Origin: Streptomyces sp. NBC_01306 | Lineage (GTDB): Bacteria > Actinomycetota > Actinomycetes > Streptomycetales > Streptomycetaceae | DNA length: 64,000 bases | NCBI RefSeq assembly: GCF_026340465.1 | Contig: NZ_JAPEPC010000001.1 | Coordinates: 5,647,001 to 5,711,000 of the forward strand | Direction: 5' to 3' | Shown here: one piece after another, positions 24,873 through 32,791 of the stretch | Layout of the letters: every line of letters starts with the position of its first letter | Numbering within the stretch: position 1 is the first letter of the stretch | Program-made: the position numbers and the translations under genes | The notes under the pieces: model-generated | The model's input: only the letters and a program-made list of their open reading frames with translations | The model's database searches: none | Told to the model about the DNA's origin: nothing

Positions 24873-26234
24873 ATGGTGGAGGCTGAAGGCGGTGCGGAGC
24901 CGGCCGACGCGGCCGGCGACGCCGCAGAGGCGCTCGACCGTCCGCTGCCCGAAGGGGTACGGCGGCGTGTGGTCGCCCTCGTCTCCGACGCATTCGGCGG
25001 GCTGACCGTACCCGAACTCCCGGCGCAGCTGCGGCAGTACGCCCGGTTCACCCCCACCAGGCGGGCCAAGTTCGCGGGCAACGCGATGGCGGCGGCCCTG
25101 GAGGGCGACGCGCTGTTCCGCCGGCGTATCGGTGAGCGGCTGAAGGAGTCCCAGCCCGAACTGACCGGGGCGCTCGAAGCCGGCTCGCCGCCCGCGGCCG
25201 CCGACCCGGTGGACGTGGCGGCGGCCGCCTACGTACTGCGTCCGGCCGGCTGGGTGAAGCTCGTCGCCGCCGCGGGCGAGGAGGCCCAGCGCGTGGTCGC
25301 CGAGCGCGCCGACGAGGCGGGCCGGCACGAGCTGGAGCGGCTGCGCGCGGAACTGGCGGACGCGCGGGCGCAGACCAGGACCGAGAACGAGCGGCTGCGT
25401 ACGGAGCTGGACGCGGCCCGCAAGGATGCTGAATCGCTTCAGCGCAAGCTGCGCAGCGCGCAGAGCGATGTGAAGCGCGGCGAGGCGGCGCTGCGCCGCT
25501 CCGGCTCCGAGATCGAAACGGTCCGGTCCGACGCCGCGGCGCGCGTCGCCGCGGCGGAGAGCGAGTCGCGGCGGCTGAAGGCGCGGCTCGGTGAGGCCGA
25601 GGCGGCGGTCGAGGCCGGCCGCCGAGCCGTACGCGAGGGGCGTTCCGTCGAGGACATGCGGCTGCGGCTGCTCCTCGACACGGTGCTCGACGCCGCCCAG
25701 GGGCTGCGGCGCGAACTGGCCCTGCCACCGGTGACCACGCGCCCCGCCGACTCCGTCGACGCGGTCGAGCCGGGCCGGCTCTCGCCCAAGGACATCGCGG
25801 CCAGGGCGCTTTCCGACACCGACCCGGCCCTGCTCGACCAGCTGCTCTCGCTGCCGCAGGCCCATCTGGTGGTGGACGGCTACAACGTCACCAAGACCGG
25901 CTATCCGCAACTGCCCCTGGAGAAGCAGCGGTTGCGCCTGCTCGGCGGTCTCTCGATGCTCGCGGCGCAGACGGGCGCCGAGATGACCTGTGTCTTCGAC
26001 GGGGCCGAGCTCGCGGCGCCGGTGCTGCTCGCGCCGCCGCGCGGCGTGCGGGTGCTGTTCAGCAAGCCAGGGGTGACCGCGGACGAGGTGATCCGCCAGC
26101 TGGTCAGGGCGGAGCCCTCCGGGCGTCCCGTGGTGGTCGTGTCGGCGGACCGCGAGGTCGCCGACGGCGTGGCGAGATCGGGCGCCAGGCCCGTTGCGTC
26201 CGTCTTGTTGCTGAAGAGGCTTTCGCGCGCCTGA
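24873..26234 (+). CDS. NYN-domain (PIN-like RNase) protein with coiled coil
   Basis: 453 residues. An N-terminal helical region (about 1-130) is followed by a long Glu/Arg/Ala-rich coiled coil (about 135-255) and a C-terminal NYN/YacP-type domain (about 295-450). The latter has the acidic active-site signature LVVDGYNVTKTGYP, CVFDGAELAAP and VVVVSADREVADG. NYN domains are metal-dependent RNases of the PIN fold. The coiled coil suggests oligomerisation or ribosome/RNA scaffolding. Likely expressed with the preceding zinc-ribbon gene. Confidence 0.88.
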   Translation: MVEAEGGAEPADAAGDAAEALDRPLPEGVRRRVVALVSDAFGGLTVPELPAQLRQYARFTPTRRAKFAGNAMAAALEGDALFRRRIGERLKESQPELTGALEAGSPPAAADPVDVAAAAYVLRPAGWVKLVAAAGEEAQRVVAERADEAGRHELERLRAELADARAQTRTENERLRTELDAARKDAESLQRKLRSAQSDVKRGEAALRRSGSEIETVRSDAAARVAAAESESRRLKARLGEAEAAVEAGRRAVREGRSVEDMRLRLLLDTVLDAAQGLRRELALPPVTTRPADSVDAVEPGRLSPKDIAARALSDTDPALLDQLLSLPQAHLVVDGYNVTKTGYPQLPLEKQRLRLLGGLSMLAAQTGAEMTCVFDGAELAAPVLLAPPRGVRVLFSKPGVTADEVIRQLVRAEPSGRPVVVVSADREVADGVARSGARPVASVLLLKRLSRA

Positions 26235-26251
26235 TAACTCCTGCGCACAAT

Positions 26252-26275
26252 GCCCGACTTCGCGCCGGGCGTTTT
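26252..26275 (+). terminator. Weak terminator after the NYN gene
   Basis: A short GCCCG/CGGGC stem with a 9-nt loop is followed directly by GTTTT, 18 bp after the NYN stop. The T run makes it look like an intrinsic terminator, though the stem is short. Confidence 0.45.
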
Positions 26276-26359
26276 CCACCACAGCGTCAAGTGACCGTTA
26301 CTGCCCGTGCGGTGTCTGTAAAATATGCACTCAGTGACCAAGATTTTTGGCAACAGGAT

Positions 26360-26389
26360 TTGAACTGATCACAAGAAGGTCACTAAGGT
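26360..26389 (+). promoter_or_regulatory. Promoter of the first NlpC/P60 gene
   Basis: TTGAAC (26360-26365), an 18-bp spacer and TAAGGT (26384-26389) match a vegetative (HrdB-type) promoter, about 115 bp before the GTG. GGTCACT (26378-26384) overlaps the -10, and two inverted copies AGTGACC occur at 26290-26296 and 26333-26339, suggesting a regulator site. The region is unusually AT-rich for this chromosome. I looked for a ydaO c-di-AMP riboswitch here and did not find its core. Confidence 0.55.
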
Positions 26390-26507
26390 CGGGCCTCGAA
26401 CCTTCGCGCGGTCGATCACTCATCCAGGGTGGCAGCGAAGGAACCGCCGAAGCCTTCACGGTTTTGCTACGTGTTCGGCGGCTCTGAGGAAGAAGGAGCT
26501 CGCCTCC

Positions 26508-27533
26508 GTGGCGTCCCACCGTCGACTGAAGCAGCCGAGCCGCACCCGCGTGACCGTGCTCACCGCGACCGCTGCCGCTGCTGTGGCCCTGACAGCTCAG
26601 GCCGCACACGCAGACCCGAAGCCGACCAAGAGCGAGGTCAAGGCGAAGGTCGACAAGCTCTACGAAGACGTCGACGCGGTCAGCCAGAAGTACGACGGCG
26701 CCAAGGACCAGCAGAACAAGCTCAAGAAGCAGGTCGACGACCTCCAGGACAGCGTCGCTCGCGGCCAGGGCGACCTCAACAAGCTGCGGGGCCAGCTCGG
26801 TTCGATCGCGAGCGCCCAGTACCGCTCGGGCGGCATCGACCCGTCGGTCCAGCTCTTCCTCTCGTCCGACCCGAACACCTTCCTCGACAAGGCCACCGCG
26901 CAGGACCAGCTGAGCGATCAGCAGGCCGACGCGGTCAAGAAGATCCAGGCCAAGCAGCGGGCCCTCGCCCAGGAGCGTGCCGAGGCGCAGGACAAGCTCA
27001 AGGACCTGGCGTCGACGCGCACGGAACTCGGCAAGAAGAAGCAGGAAGTCCAGGACAAGCTCGCCGACGCGCGCAAGCTGCTCTCCTCCCTGACCGCTGC
27101 CGAGCGCGCCTCGATAGCCGCGGAGAACCAGCGCGCCAACCGCGACAACAGCCGTCCCGACCTCGGCAACTCCGTGCCTGCCTCCGCCCGCGGGGCCGCC
27201 GCCCTCAACGCGGCGAAGACCCAGCTGGGCAAGCCGTACGTGTACGGAGCCACCGGACCCGCCTCCTTCGACTGCTCGGGGCTGACGTCCTGGGCGTACG
27301 CGCAGGCCGGTGTCACGATCCCGCGCACCTCGCAGGCCCAGGCCAACGCCGGTCAGCGCATCTACTCGCAGAGCGCCCTCAAGCCGGGCGACCTGGTGCT
27401 CTTCTACGGCGACATGCACCACATCGGCATCTACGCGGGCAACGGCACGGTGCTGCACGCACCGCACACCGGCGCGGTCGTCCGGTACGAGGCGATGGCC
27501 GACATGCCCTTCCAGTTCGGCGTCCGCATCTGA
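26508..27533 (+). CDS. Secreted NlpC/P60 peptidoglycan endopeptidase (paralogue 1)
   Basis: 341 residues from GTG 26508 with a strong GAAGGAG site. A Sec signal (about 1-36, cut after AAHA) precedes a Lys/Gln-rich coiled coil (about 40-215) and a C-terminal NlpC/P60 domain (about 225-341). Catalytic Cys is in SFDCSGLTSW, His in HHIGIYAG, and a third polar residue in HAPHTGAVV. It cleaves stem peptides in the wall, like RipA/CwlO-type enzymes whose coiled coil is often the control element (FtsEX-dependent in relatives). A 61%-or-so similar paralogue follows directly; that figure is a visual impression, not an alignment. Confidence 0.94.
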   Translation: MASHRRLKQPSRTRVTVLTATAAAAVALTAQAAHADPKPTKSEVKAKVDKLYEDVDAVSQKYDGAKDQQNKLKKQVDDLQDSVARGQGDLNKLRGQLGSIASAQYRSGGIDPSVQLFLSSDPNTFLDKATAQDQLSDQQADAVKKIQAKQRALAQERAEAQDKLKDLASTRTELGKKKQEVQDKLADARKLLSSLTAAERASIAAENQRANRDNSRPDLGNSVPASARGAAALNAAKTQLGKPYVYGATGPASFDCSGLTSWAYAQAGVTIPRTSQAQANAGQRIYSQSALKPGDLVLFYGDMHHIGIYAGNGTVLHAPHTGAVVRYEAMADMPFQFGVRI

Positions 27534-27666
27534 TCGGGACCCCTTCCGTACGGCGCCGCCGACACCGCCCGATCGGGCGAATTACGGTGCTGTGAGCTGA
27601 CTCCCCGCCCCGTCGTGACCTTGAGGTCTACGGCGGGGCGTCACTCTGTGTGCACGGCGGGGTCTT

Positions 27667-27688
27667 TGGTCACAGCGTGGTCACACGG
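27667..27688 (+). promoter_or_regulatory. Direct repeat resembling MtrA sites
   Basis: TGGTCACAGCG-TGGTCACACGG is an 11-bp direct repeat (one helical turn) about 85-105 bp before the second NlpC/P60 gene. An inverted GTGACC copy lies at 27615-27620. From memory, mycobacterial MtrA binds loose direct repeats of GTCACAGCG, including at a RipA-type gene. Assignment to MtrA is inference. Confidence 0.5.
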
Positions 27689-27772
27689 CTACTGTCCGGC
27701 GTGCGGTGCCCGGCAACCGGTCCGCCCATCGGGGCGGCAGGGACCGCACGCAGCGGAAGGAGTGCGGCTCCT

Positions 27773-28798
27773 GTGGTGTCCCATCGCCGTGCCACCCAGT
27801 CCGGCCTCGGCCGGAGCACCCGGATCACCGTGCTGTCCGCCGCGCTGGCGACGGCCGCGGCAGGACTCGGGGCCGCACCGGCGGGCGCCGAGCCGCACGA
27901 GTCGGCTGCGGTCACCAAGAGCGAGGTCGACGGCCTGTACGCGCAGGCCGAGCGGGCCACCCAGCAGTACGACAAGGCGGACGAGCAGGCCCAGCGGCTG
28001 CGCCACCAGGTCAGTGAGGCACAGGACGGCGTCGCACGCGGCCAGGAGCAGCTCAACGTGATGCGCGGGGCGCTCGGTGCGCTGGCAGGGGCCCAGTACC
28101 GCGCGGGTGCCATCGACCCCTCGCTCGCCCTGCTGCTCTCGTCGGACCCCGCCTCGTATCTCGACAAGGCCGCTGCCCTGGCGCAGCTCGGCGATGTCCG
28201 GGCCGGTGAACTGCACCGCATCGAGCAGGCCCAGCGCGAGCTGACACAGCGGCGCGCCGACGCGACCCGCAAACTCGCCGAACTCCGCAGCAGTCGCACC
28301 GAGGTCGCCCGCCACAAGCGCACCGTCGAGGGCAAACTCGCCCGCGCGCGCCGGCTGCTCGACGCGCTGCCCAGCGGGCAGCGCGCCCAGTACGACCAGG
28401 TCTCGCGCTCGGACCGGGGCGCACTGCCCGAGCTCGGCGCGCTGCCGGTGTCGGGCCGGGCCGCCGCCGCCGTGGCCGCGGCCCGCAGCGCGCTCGGCAA
28501 GCCCTACGTGTGGGGAGCCAACGGCCCCTCGGGCTTCGACTGTTCGGGGCTGATGCAGTGGGCGTACGCGCACGCGGGCGTCTCCCTGCCGCGCACCTCG
28601 CAGGAGCAGCGGTACGCGGGCCGGCAGATCCCGCTCTCCCAGGCGCAGCCCGGGGACCTCGTGGTGTACCGCAGCGACGCCAGCCACGTCGCGATGTACA
28701 TGGGCAACGGCCAGGTCCTGCACGCGCCGTATCCCGGGGCCAGGGTCCGCTACGACCCGGTCGGCATGATGCCCGTCTCCTCGGTGACCCGGGTCTGA
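27773..28798 (+). CDS. Secreted NlpC/P60 peptidoglycan endopeptidase (paralogue 2)
   Basis: 341 residues, the same length and architecture as paralogue 1: signal peptide (about 1-40), coiled coil, then an NlpC/P60 domain with Cys in SGFDCSGLMQW and His in SHVAMYMG. The GTG-GTG start after GGAAGGAG parallels the VASHRR start of paralogue 1. It is more Arg/Ala-rich and less Lys-rich than its twin, as if a duplicate under stronger GC pressure. A separate 240-bp upstream region implies its own promoter. Confidence 0.93.
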   Translation: MVSHRRATQSGLGRSTRITVLSAALATAAAGLGAAPAGAEPHESAAVTKSEVDGLYAQAERATQQYDKADEQAQRLRHQVSEAQDGVARGQEQLNVMRGALGALAGAQYRAGAIDPSLALLLSSDPASYLDKAAALAQLGDVRAGELHRIEQAQRELTQRRADATRKLAELRSSRTEVARHKRTVEGKLARARRLLDALPSGQRAQYDQVSRSDRGALPELGALPVSGRAAAAVAAARSALGKPYVWGANGPSGFDCSGLMQWAYAHAGVSLPRTSQEQRYAGRQIPLSQAQPGDLVVYRSDASHVAMYMGNGQVLHAPYPGARVRYDPVGMMPVSSVTRV

Positions 28799-28851
28799 CC
28801 TGTGCCGGGCGGCGGTCGGGCCGGTCCGTCGGGGCACGTACGATCGGCGGC

Positions 28852-30084
28852 GTGACAGCGCGGGGGAGCATGACGGGACGGAAGCGGGCCGCCGGCTGCG
28901 CGCTCGCCCTCTGCCTGCTGCTTCCCGCGTGCGGCGGGCCTTCAGGACCCGGCTCGTCCGGCACCGCGGAGCGCGACATCCGCCGCACTCTCGACCGCCG
29001 GGCCGCCGCCGTCGTCGGCCATGACGAGAGCGGCTATCTGTCCGTCGTCGATCCACGGGCGAAGGGGCTGCGGACGGCGCAGCGCGCGGAGTTCCACAAC
29101 CTCGCCGCCCTACCGCTGAGTTCCTGGCAGTACCGGGTCGACGAGGTAAGGCAGGCGGGCGCCACCGCCACCGCGCAGGTCGAGCTGCGGTACCGGATCT
29201 CCGGTTACGACAGTGCGCCGGTGGCGGCCCGGCGCACGCTCAAGCTGGTGCGGCGCGACGGCCGCTGGTACCTGGACGACGACAGCCCCGCCACCGGCAC
29301 CGGGCAGCAGCTCTGGCAGCAGGGCCCGGTGCGGATCGCCCGCGGCAAGCACAGCCTGGTGCTCGGCGTCGGCGAGTCCGGCGGGCTGCTCCGGCAGGTG
29401 GCCGCCGTCGCGGACCGTGCCGTCCCCGCCGTCGACAAGGCGTGGCACCGCAAGTGGGCAGGGCGTGTGGTGGTGCTGGTGCCGTCATCGCTGGACGCGA
29501 TGGGCGCGCTGCTCGGCTCGCCCGCCGCCACCTACCGGGGCATCGCGGCGGTCACCACCGGCGAGGCGGGCGGCTCCGGGGCAGCGCCCGCCGACCGGGT
29601 CATCGTCAACCCCGAGGCGTACGCCCAGCTGGGCCAGTTGGGCCGGCAGGTGGTCATCAGCCACGAGACCACCCATGTCGCCACCCGCACCGCGACGTCC
29701 GCGGCCACCCCGCTCTGGCTCTCCGAGGGATTCGCCGACTGGGTCGCCTACCGGGGCACCGGCAGCAGCCCCCGGGAGACGGCACCGGAGCTCCAGCGGG
29801 CGGTGCGTTCGGGGTCGCTGCCCGCGACCCTGCCCACGGACGCCGACTTCGCCTTCAGCGACAGTGCCGACCGGCTGGCGCGGGCGTACGAGGGCGGCTG
29901 GCTGGCCTGCCGGCTGATCGCCGAGCACTGGGGCGAGCAGAAGCTGACCGACTTCTACCGGGCGGTCGGGGCGCACGGGCAGCGCGACGGCGCGGTGGAG
30001 GAGGCCATGAACGACGTGCTCGGTACGGATCCGGACGCCTTCACGGCACGGTGGCGCGAGTACCTCAGGGCGCAGCTGGGCTGA
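28852..30084 (+). CDS. HExxH zinc-peptidase-like lipoprotein
   Basis: 410 residues from GTG 28852; the inner ATG 28870 has a purine-rich site too close to it. A lipobox-type LLLPAC ends the signal. The middle region is NTF2-like (LSVVDPRAKG and RYRISGYDS). The C-terminal part has HETTH followed 20-odd residues later by WLSEGFADW, the gluzincin pattern of HExxH plus a downstream Glu zinc ligand. It is probably an exported metallopeptidase; substrate unknown. Its 3' end overlaps the convergent GT87 gene by 20 bp. Confidence 0.85.
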   Translation: MTARGSMTGRKRAAGCALALCLLLPACGGPSGPGSSGTAERDIRRTLDRRAAAVVGHDESGYLSVVDPRAKGLRTAQRAEFHNLAALPLSSWQYRVDEVRQAGATATAQVELRYRISGYDSAPVAARRTLKLVRRDGRWYLDDDSPATGTGQQLWQQGPVRIARGKHSLVLGVGESGGLLRQVAAVADRAVPAVDKAWHRKWAGRVVVLVPSSLDAMGALLGSPAATYRGIAAVTTGEAGGSGAAPADRVIVNPEAYAQLGQLGRQVVISHETTHVATRTATSAATPLWLSEGFADWVAYRGTGSSPRETAPELQRAVRSGSLPATLPTDADFAFSDSADRLARAYEGGWLACRLIAEHWGEQKLTDFYRAVGAHGQRDGAVEEAMNDVLGTDPDAFTARWREYLRAQLG

Positions 30085-31432
30085 GCGGCTCATGGCCCGC
30101 GTCGGTGTCTCCGGCGGCCCCGGCGGCTGAGGCAGCTTCGGGCTGTGTGGTGCTGCCGGGCCCGGCGGCGGCCCCGTCCTCCGCCGCCGTCCGCCCGTGC
30201 CGTGGGACCGTGTGCCGCCACAGCGCGCGGGCCGCGGCCAGCGACGCCACGACCAGCAGGCCGTTCCGTACGAACATCAGCACAAGCCCGACCGCGTCCC
30301 CGGCCACCACATGGTCGAACCCGAGCGGGAACTCCAGGAAGGTCACGGCCGTGGCGCCCGCCACCAGCAGGACCGGGACCGCCATCGCGCTGGTACGGAA
30401 GACCAGGCAGACGGCGCCGAGGCCGACCAGCCACACCAGGTACTGGGGGCTGATCACCCGGCTCGTCGTGGTGAAGAGCAGCACCGCGGTGAACGCCGCG
30501 TCGCACGGCGTCGCCGGAGCGTACTCCCTGGCCCGCAGCCGCCACAGCAGCAGCCAGCCGAAGGCCGCGGCGGTCAGCCCCAGCGCGACGGCGCTCACCG
30601 CGTGGACATATGGTCCGACGAACTCCACCGAGCCGTAGGTGAGCAGCACCTGCCCCTGCCAGCCGAACTGCCGGGCCACCTGGAAGACCAGACCACCCAG
30701 CGACTCGACCTCGGTGCCCCGCTCGCGCTGGAAGGTGAGGAAGGCGAAGGCGCCGGGCACCGCCGTGCCCGCGAGCAGCAGCAGGCCCGCTGCCGTCGCC
30801 GCGAAGGCCGACCAGGACCGGCGCGCGGTACGGCCGCGCCGCACGCCCGCGAGCAGCAGCGCGGGCCAGACCTTGAGCAGGGCCCCGAACGCGGCCAGCG
30901 CGCCCATGGTGCGCGGCCGGCGGGCCCCGGCCAGCAGCGCGGCCACCGCGACCGCGGTCACCATCAGGTCGTACCTGGAGTACGCGGTCGGGCCGAGCAG
31001 CGGCAGGCCCCCCACCCACACCCAGACGCCGGCCGGCCGTCTGCCGGGCCGGCCCGCCGTGTACACCAGCAGACCGAGCACCACCGCGTCGGCGATGAGG
31101 GTCAGCACGAAGAAGGCCGGTGCGTAGCCGAGGAACGGCAGCAGGGCGGGGGAGAGGACCGCGAGTGCCGCACCGGGCGGGTACTGCCAGGTCACGTCGG
31201 AAAGCGGGAAGGTGCCGGTCCGCAGCACCTCGTACCAGCCGTGGTAGATCCCCGACACATCGACGGTGACGTCGGCCCCCGGGACGACAAGGACCTTGAA
31301 CACGCAGAGCATCAGCAGCGCCCTGGTCGCGGCCCACACCACGACCGGAAGCGCCGTGCCGCGTACGGCCCGCCGGACCGCCCCGTCCGTTGTGACGGCC
31401 TGCGCCGTGGTGTGCTCCGACATCGGGGTCAT
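30065..31432 (-). CDS. GT87-type integral membrane mannosyltransferase-like protein
   Basis: 455 residues (ATG 31432; ATG 31423 is equally possible, neither with a clear ribosome site). About ten TM helices. The first exported loop holds YHGWYEVLRTG and the WQYPPG motif, typical of DPM-dependent GT87 enzymes, and a Pro/Ser/Gly/Thr-rich cytoplasmic tail closes the protein. By position near the PimB-like gene it corresponds to Rv2181, an alpha-1,2-mannosyltransferase of lipomannan synthesis. I infer polyprenol-phosphate-sugar-dependent glycosylation outside the membrane. Confidence 0.85.
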   Translation of the reverse strand: MTPMSEHTTAQAVTTDGAVRRAVRGTALPVVVWAATRALLMLCVFKVLVVPGADVTVDVSGIYHGWYEVLRTGTFPLSDVTWQYPPGAALAVLSPALLPFLGYAPAFFVLTLIADAVVLGLLVYTAGRPGRRPAGVWVWVGGLPLLGPTAYSRYDLMVTAVAVAALLAGARRPRTMGALAAFGALLKVWPALLLAGVRRGRTARRSWSAFAATAAGLLLLAGTAVPGAFAFLTFQRERGTEVESLGGLVFQVARQFGWQGQVLLTYGSVEFVGPYVHAVSAVALGLTAAAFGWLLLWRLRAREYAPATPCDAAFTAVLLFTTTSRVISPQYLVWLVGLGAVCLVFRTSAMAVPVLLVAGATAVTFLEFPLGFDHVVAGDAVGLVLMFVRNGLLVVASLAAARALWRHTVPRHGRTAAEDGAAAGPGSTTQPEAASAAGAAGDTDAGHEPLSPAAP

Positions 31433-31492
31433 GATGCCGTGCGAGGGCGGGCGGGAGCGGTGAGGCAGGGCCGTTGGGTACTGTCGGCGGCG

Positions 31493-32635
31493 ATGCACAA
31501 GACGTTGATCGTGACCAATGACTTCCCGCCGCGCCCCGGCGGTATCCAGGCGTTCCTGCACAACATGGCGCTGCGTCTGGACCCCGGACAGCTCGTCGTC
31601 TACGCCTCCACCTGGAAGCGCGGCGCCGAGGGCGCGGCGGCCACCGCCGCGTTCGACGCGGAGCAGCCGTTCACGGTCGTACGCGACCGGACCACGATGC
31701 TCCTGCCCACCCCGCGCGTCACGGCGAGGGCGAGCGGGCTGCTGCGCGAACACGGCTGTACGTCGGTGTGGTTCGGGGCGGCGGCCCCGCTCGGCCTGAT
31801 GGCTCCGGCGCTGCGGGCGGCCGGCGCCGAACGGATCGTCGCCACCACGCACGGCCACGAGGCGGGCTGGGCGCAGCTGCCCGGGGCGCGGCAGCTGTTG
31901 CGGCGCATCGGCGAAGGCACGGACACACTCACCTACCTCGGCGAGTACACCCGCTCGCGGATCGCCGCCGCGCTGTCCCCGGCGGCCGCCGCCCGCATGG
32001 TTCAACTGCCGCCGGGCGTCGACGAGAAGACCTTCCACCCGGCCTCGGGCGGTGCGGCGGTACGCGCCCGGCTCGGGCTCACGGACCGGCCGGTGGTCGT
32101 GTGCGTATCGCGGCTCGTCCCGCGCAAGGGGCAGGACACCCTGATCCTGGCGATGCCCCGGATCCTGCGGGAGGTGCCGGACGCGGTGCTGCTGATCGTG
32201 GGCGGCGGACCGTACGCCGGGGACCTGGAGAAACTGGCGGCACGGACGGGCGTCGCGGACTCGGTGCGCTTCACCGGGCCGGTGCCCTGGGCGGAGCTGC
32301 CCGCGCACTACGGCGCGGGCGACGTCTTCGCCATGCCGTGCCGCACCCGCAGGGGCGGGCTCGATGTGGAGGGGCTCGGCATCGTCTACCTGGAGGCGTC
32401 CGCGACCGGGCTGCCGGTGGTGGCGGGCGATTCGGGCGGCGCGCCCGACGCGGTGCTCGACGGTGAGACCGGCTGGGTGGTGCGGGGCGGCTCGGCCGAT
32501 GACGCGGCGGACCGGATCGTCACGCTGCTCCAGGACCCCGGGCTGCGGCGGCGGATGGGCGAGCGCGGCCGGGCGTGGGTCGAGGAGAAGTGGCGCTGGG
32601 ACCTGCTCGCCGAGAAGCTCAGGGAACTGCTCTGA
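31493..32635 (+). CDS. GT4 glycosyltransferase, PimB'-like
   Basis: 380 residues. GT-B fold: N-terminal NDFPPRPGGIQAF for acceptor binding, and C-terminal VSRLVPRKGQDTLI with the EGLGIVYLEASATG EX7E donor motif. In mycobacteria the syntenic Rv2188c (PimB') adds the second mannose to phosphatidylinositol monomannoside using GDP-mannose; streptomycetes also make such glycolipids. Function is inferred from family and position. It is divergent from the GT87 gene across 60 bp, so the two probably share a control region. Confidence 0.9.
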   Translation: MHKTLIVTNDFPPRPGGIQAFLHNMALRLDPGQLVVYASTWKRGAEGAAATAAFDAEQPFTVVRDRTTMLLPTPRVTARASGLLREHGCTSVWFGAAAPLGLMAPALRAAGAERIVATTHGHEAGWAQLPGARQLLRRIGEGTDTLTYLGEYTRSRIAAALSPAAAARMVQLPPGVDEKTFHPASGGAAVRARLGLTDRPVVVCVSRLVPRKGQDTLILAMPRILREVPDAVLLIVGGGPYAGDLEKLAARTGVADSVRFTGPVPWAELPAHYGAGDVFAMPCRTRRGGLDVEGLGIVYLEASATGLPVVAGDSGGAPDAVLDGETGWVVRGGSADDAADRIVTLLQDPGLRRRMGERGRAWVEEKWRWDLLAEKLRELL

Positions 32636-32650
32636 GGGCACTGCTCTGAC

Positions 32651-32733
32651 GGAACCGGAACCGGAACCGGAGCCGGTGCGGAACCGGGACCGTGTGCGTA
32701 GCCGTAGCCGTAGCCGTAGCCGTAGCCGTAGCC
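32651..32733. repeat. Hexanucleotide repeats (GGAACC)n and (GTAGCC)6
   Basis: Three GGAACC units (32651-32668) and degenerate copies are followed by six exact GTAGCC units (32698-32733). They lie just after the GT4 stop and before a terminator. This is simple-sequence expansion in the convergent intergenic region. Confidence 0.9.
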
Positions 32734-32742
32734 GGAACCGCG

Positions 32743-32774
32743 ACCGGGTGCGGGCCGCGCGGCCCGCACCCGGT
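32743..32774. terminator. 32-nt perfect palindrome, bidirectional terminator
   Basis: ACCGGGTGCGGGCC and its complement form a 14-bp stem with a GCGC tip between the convergent GT4 and acyl-CoA ligase genes. Confidence 0.85.
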
Positions 32775-32791
32775 TCTCGTGTGGTGCCAGG

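Noticed and set aside
26235..26507. Possible ydaO-type (c-di-AMP) riboswitch before the first NlpC/P60 gene
   Set aside because: Such riboswitches often precede wall-hydrolase genes in Streptomyces, but the conserved core segments (GGGGACCC and GGGTGAATCC types) are absent here.
32651..32733. Repeat cluster as a CRISPR array
   Set aside because: The units are 6 bp with no spacers; this is simple-sequence repetition.
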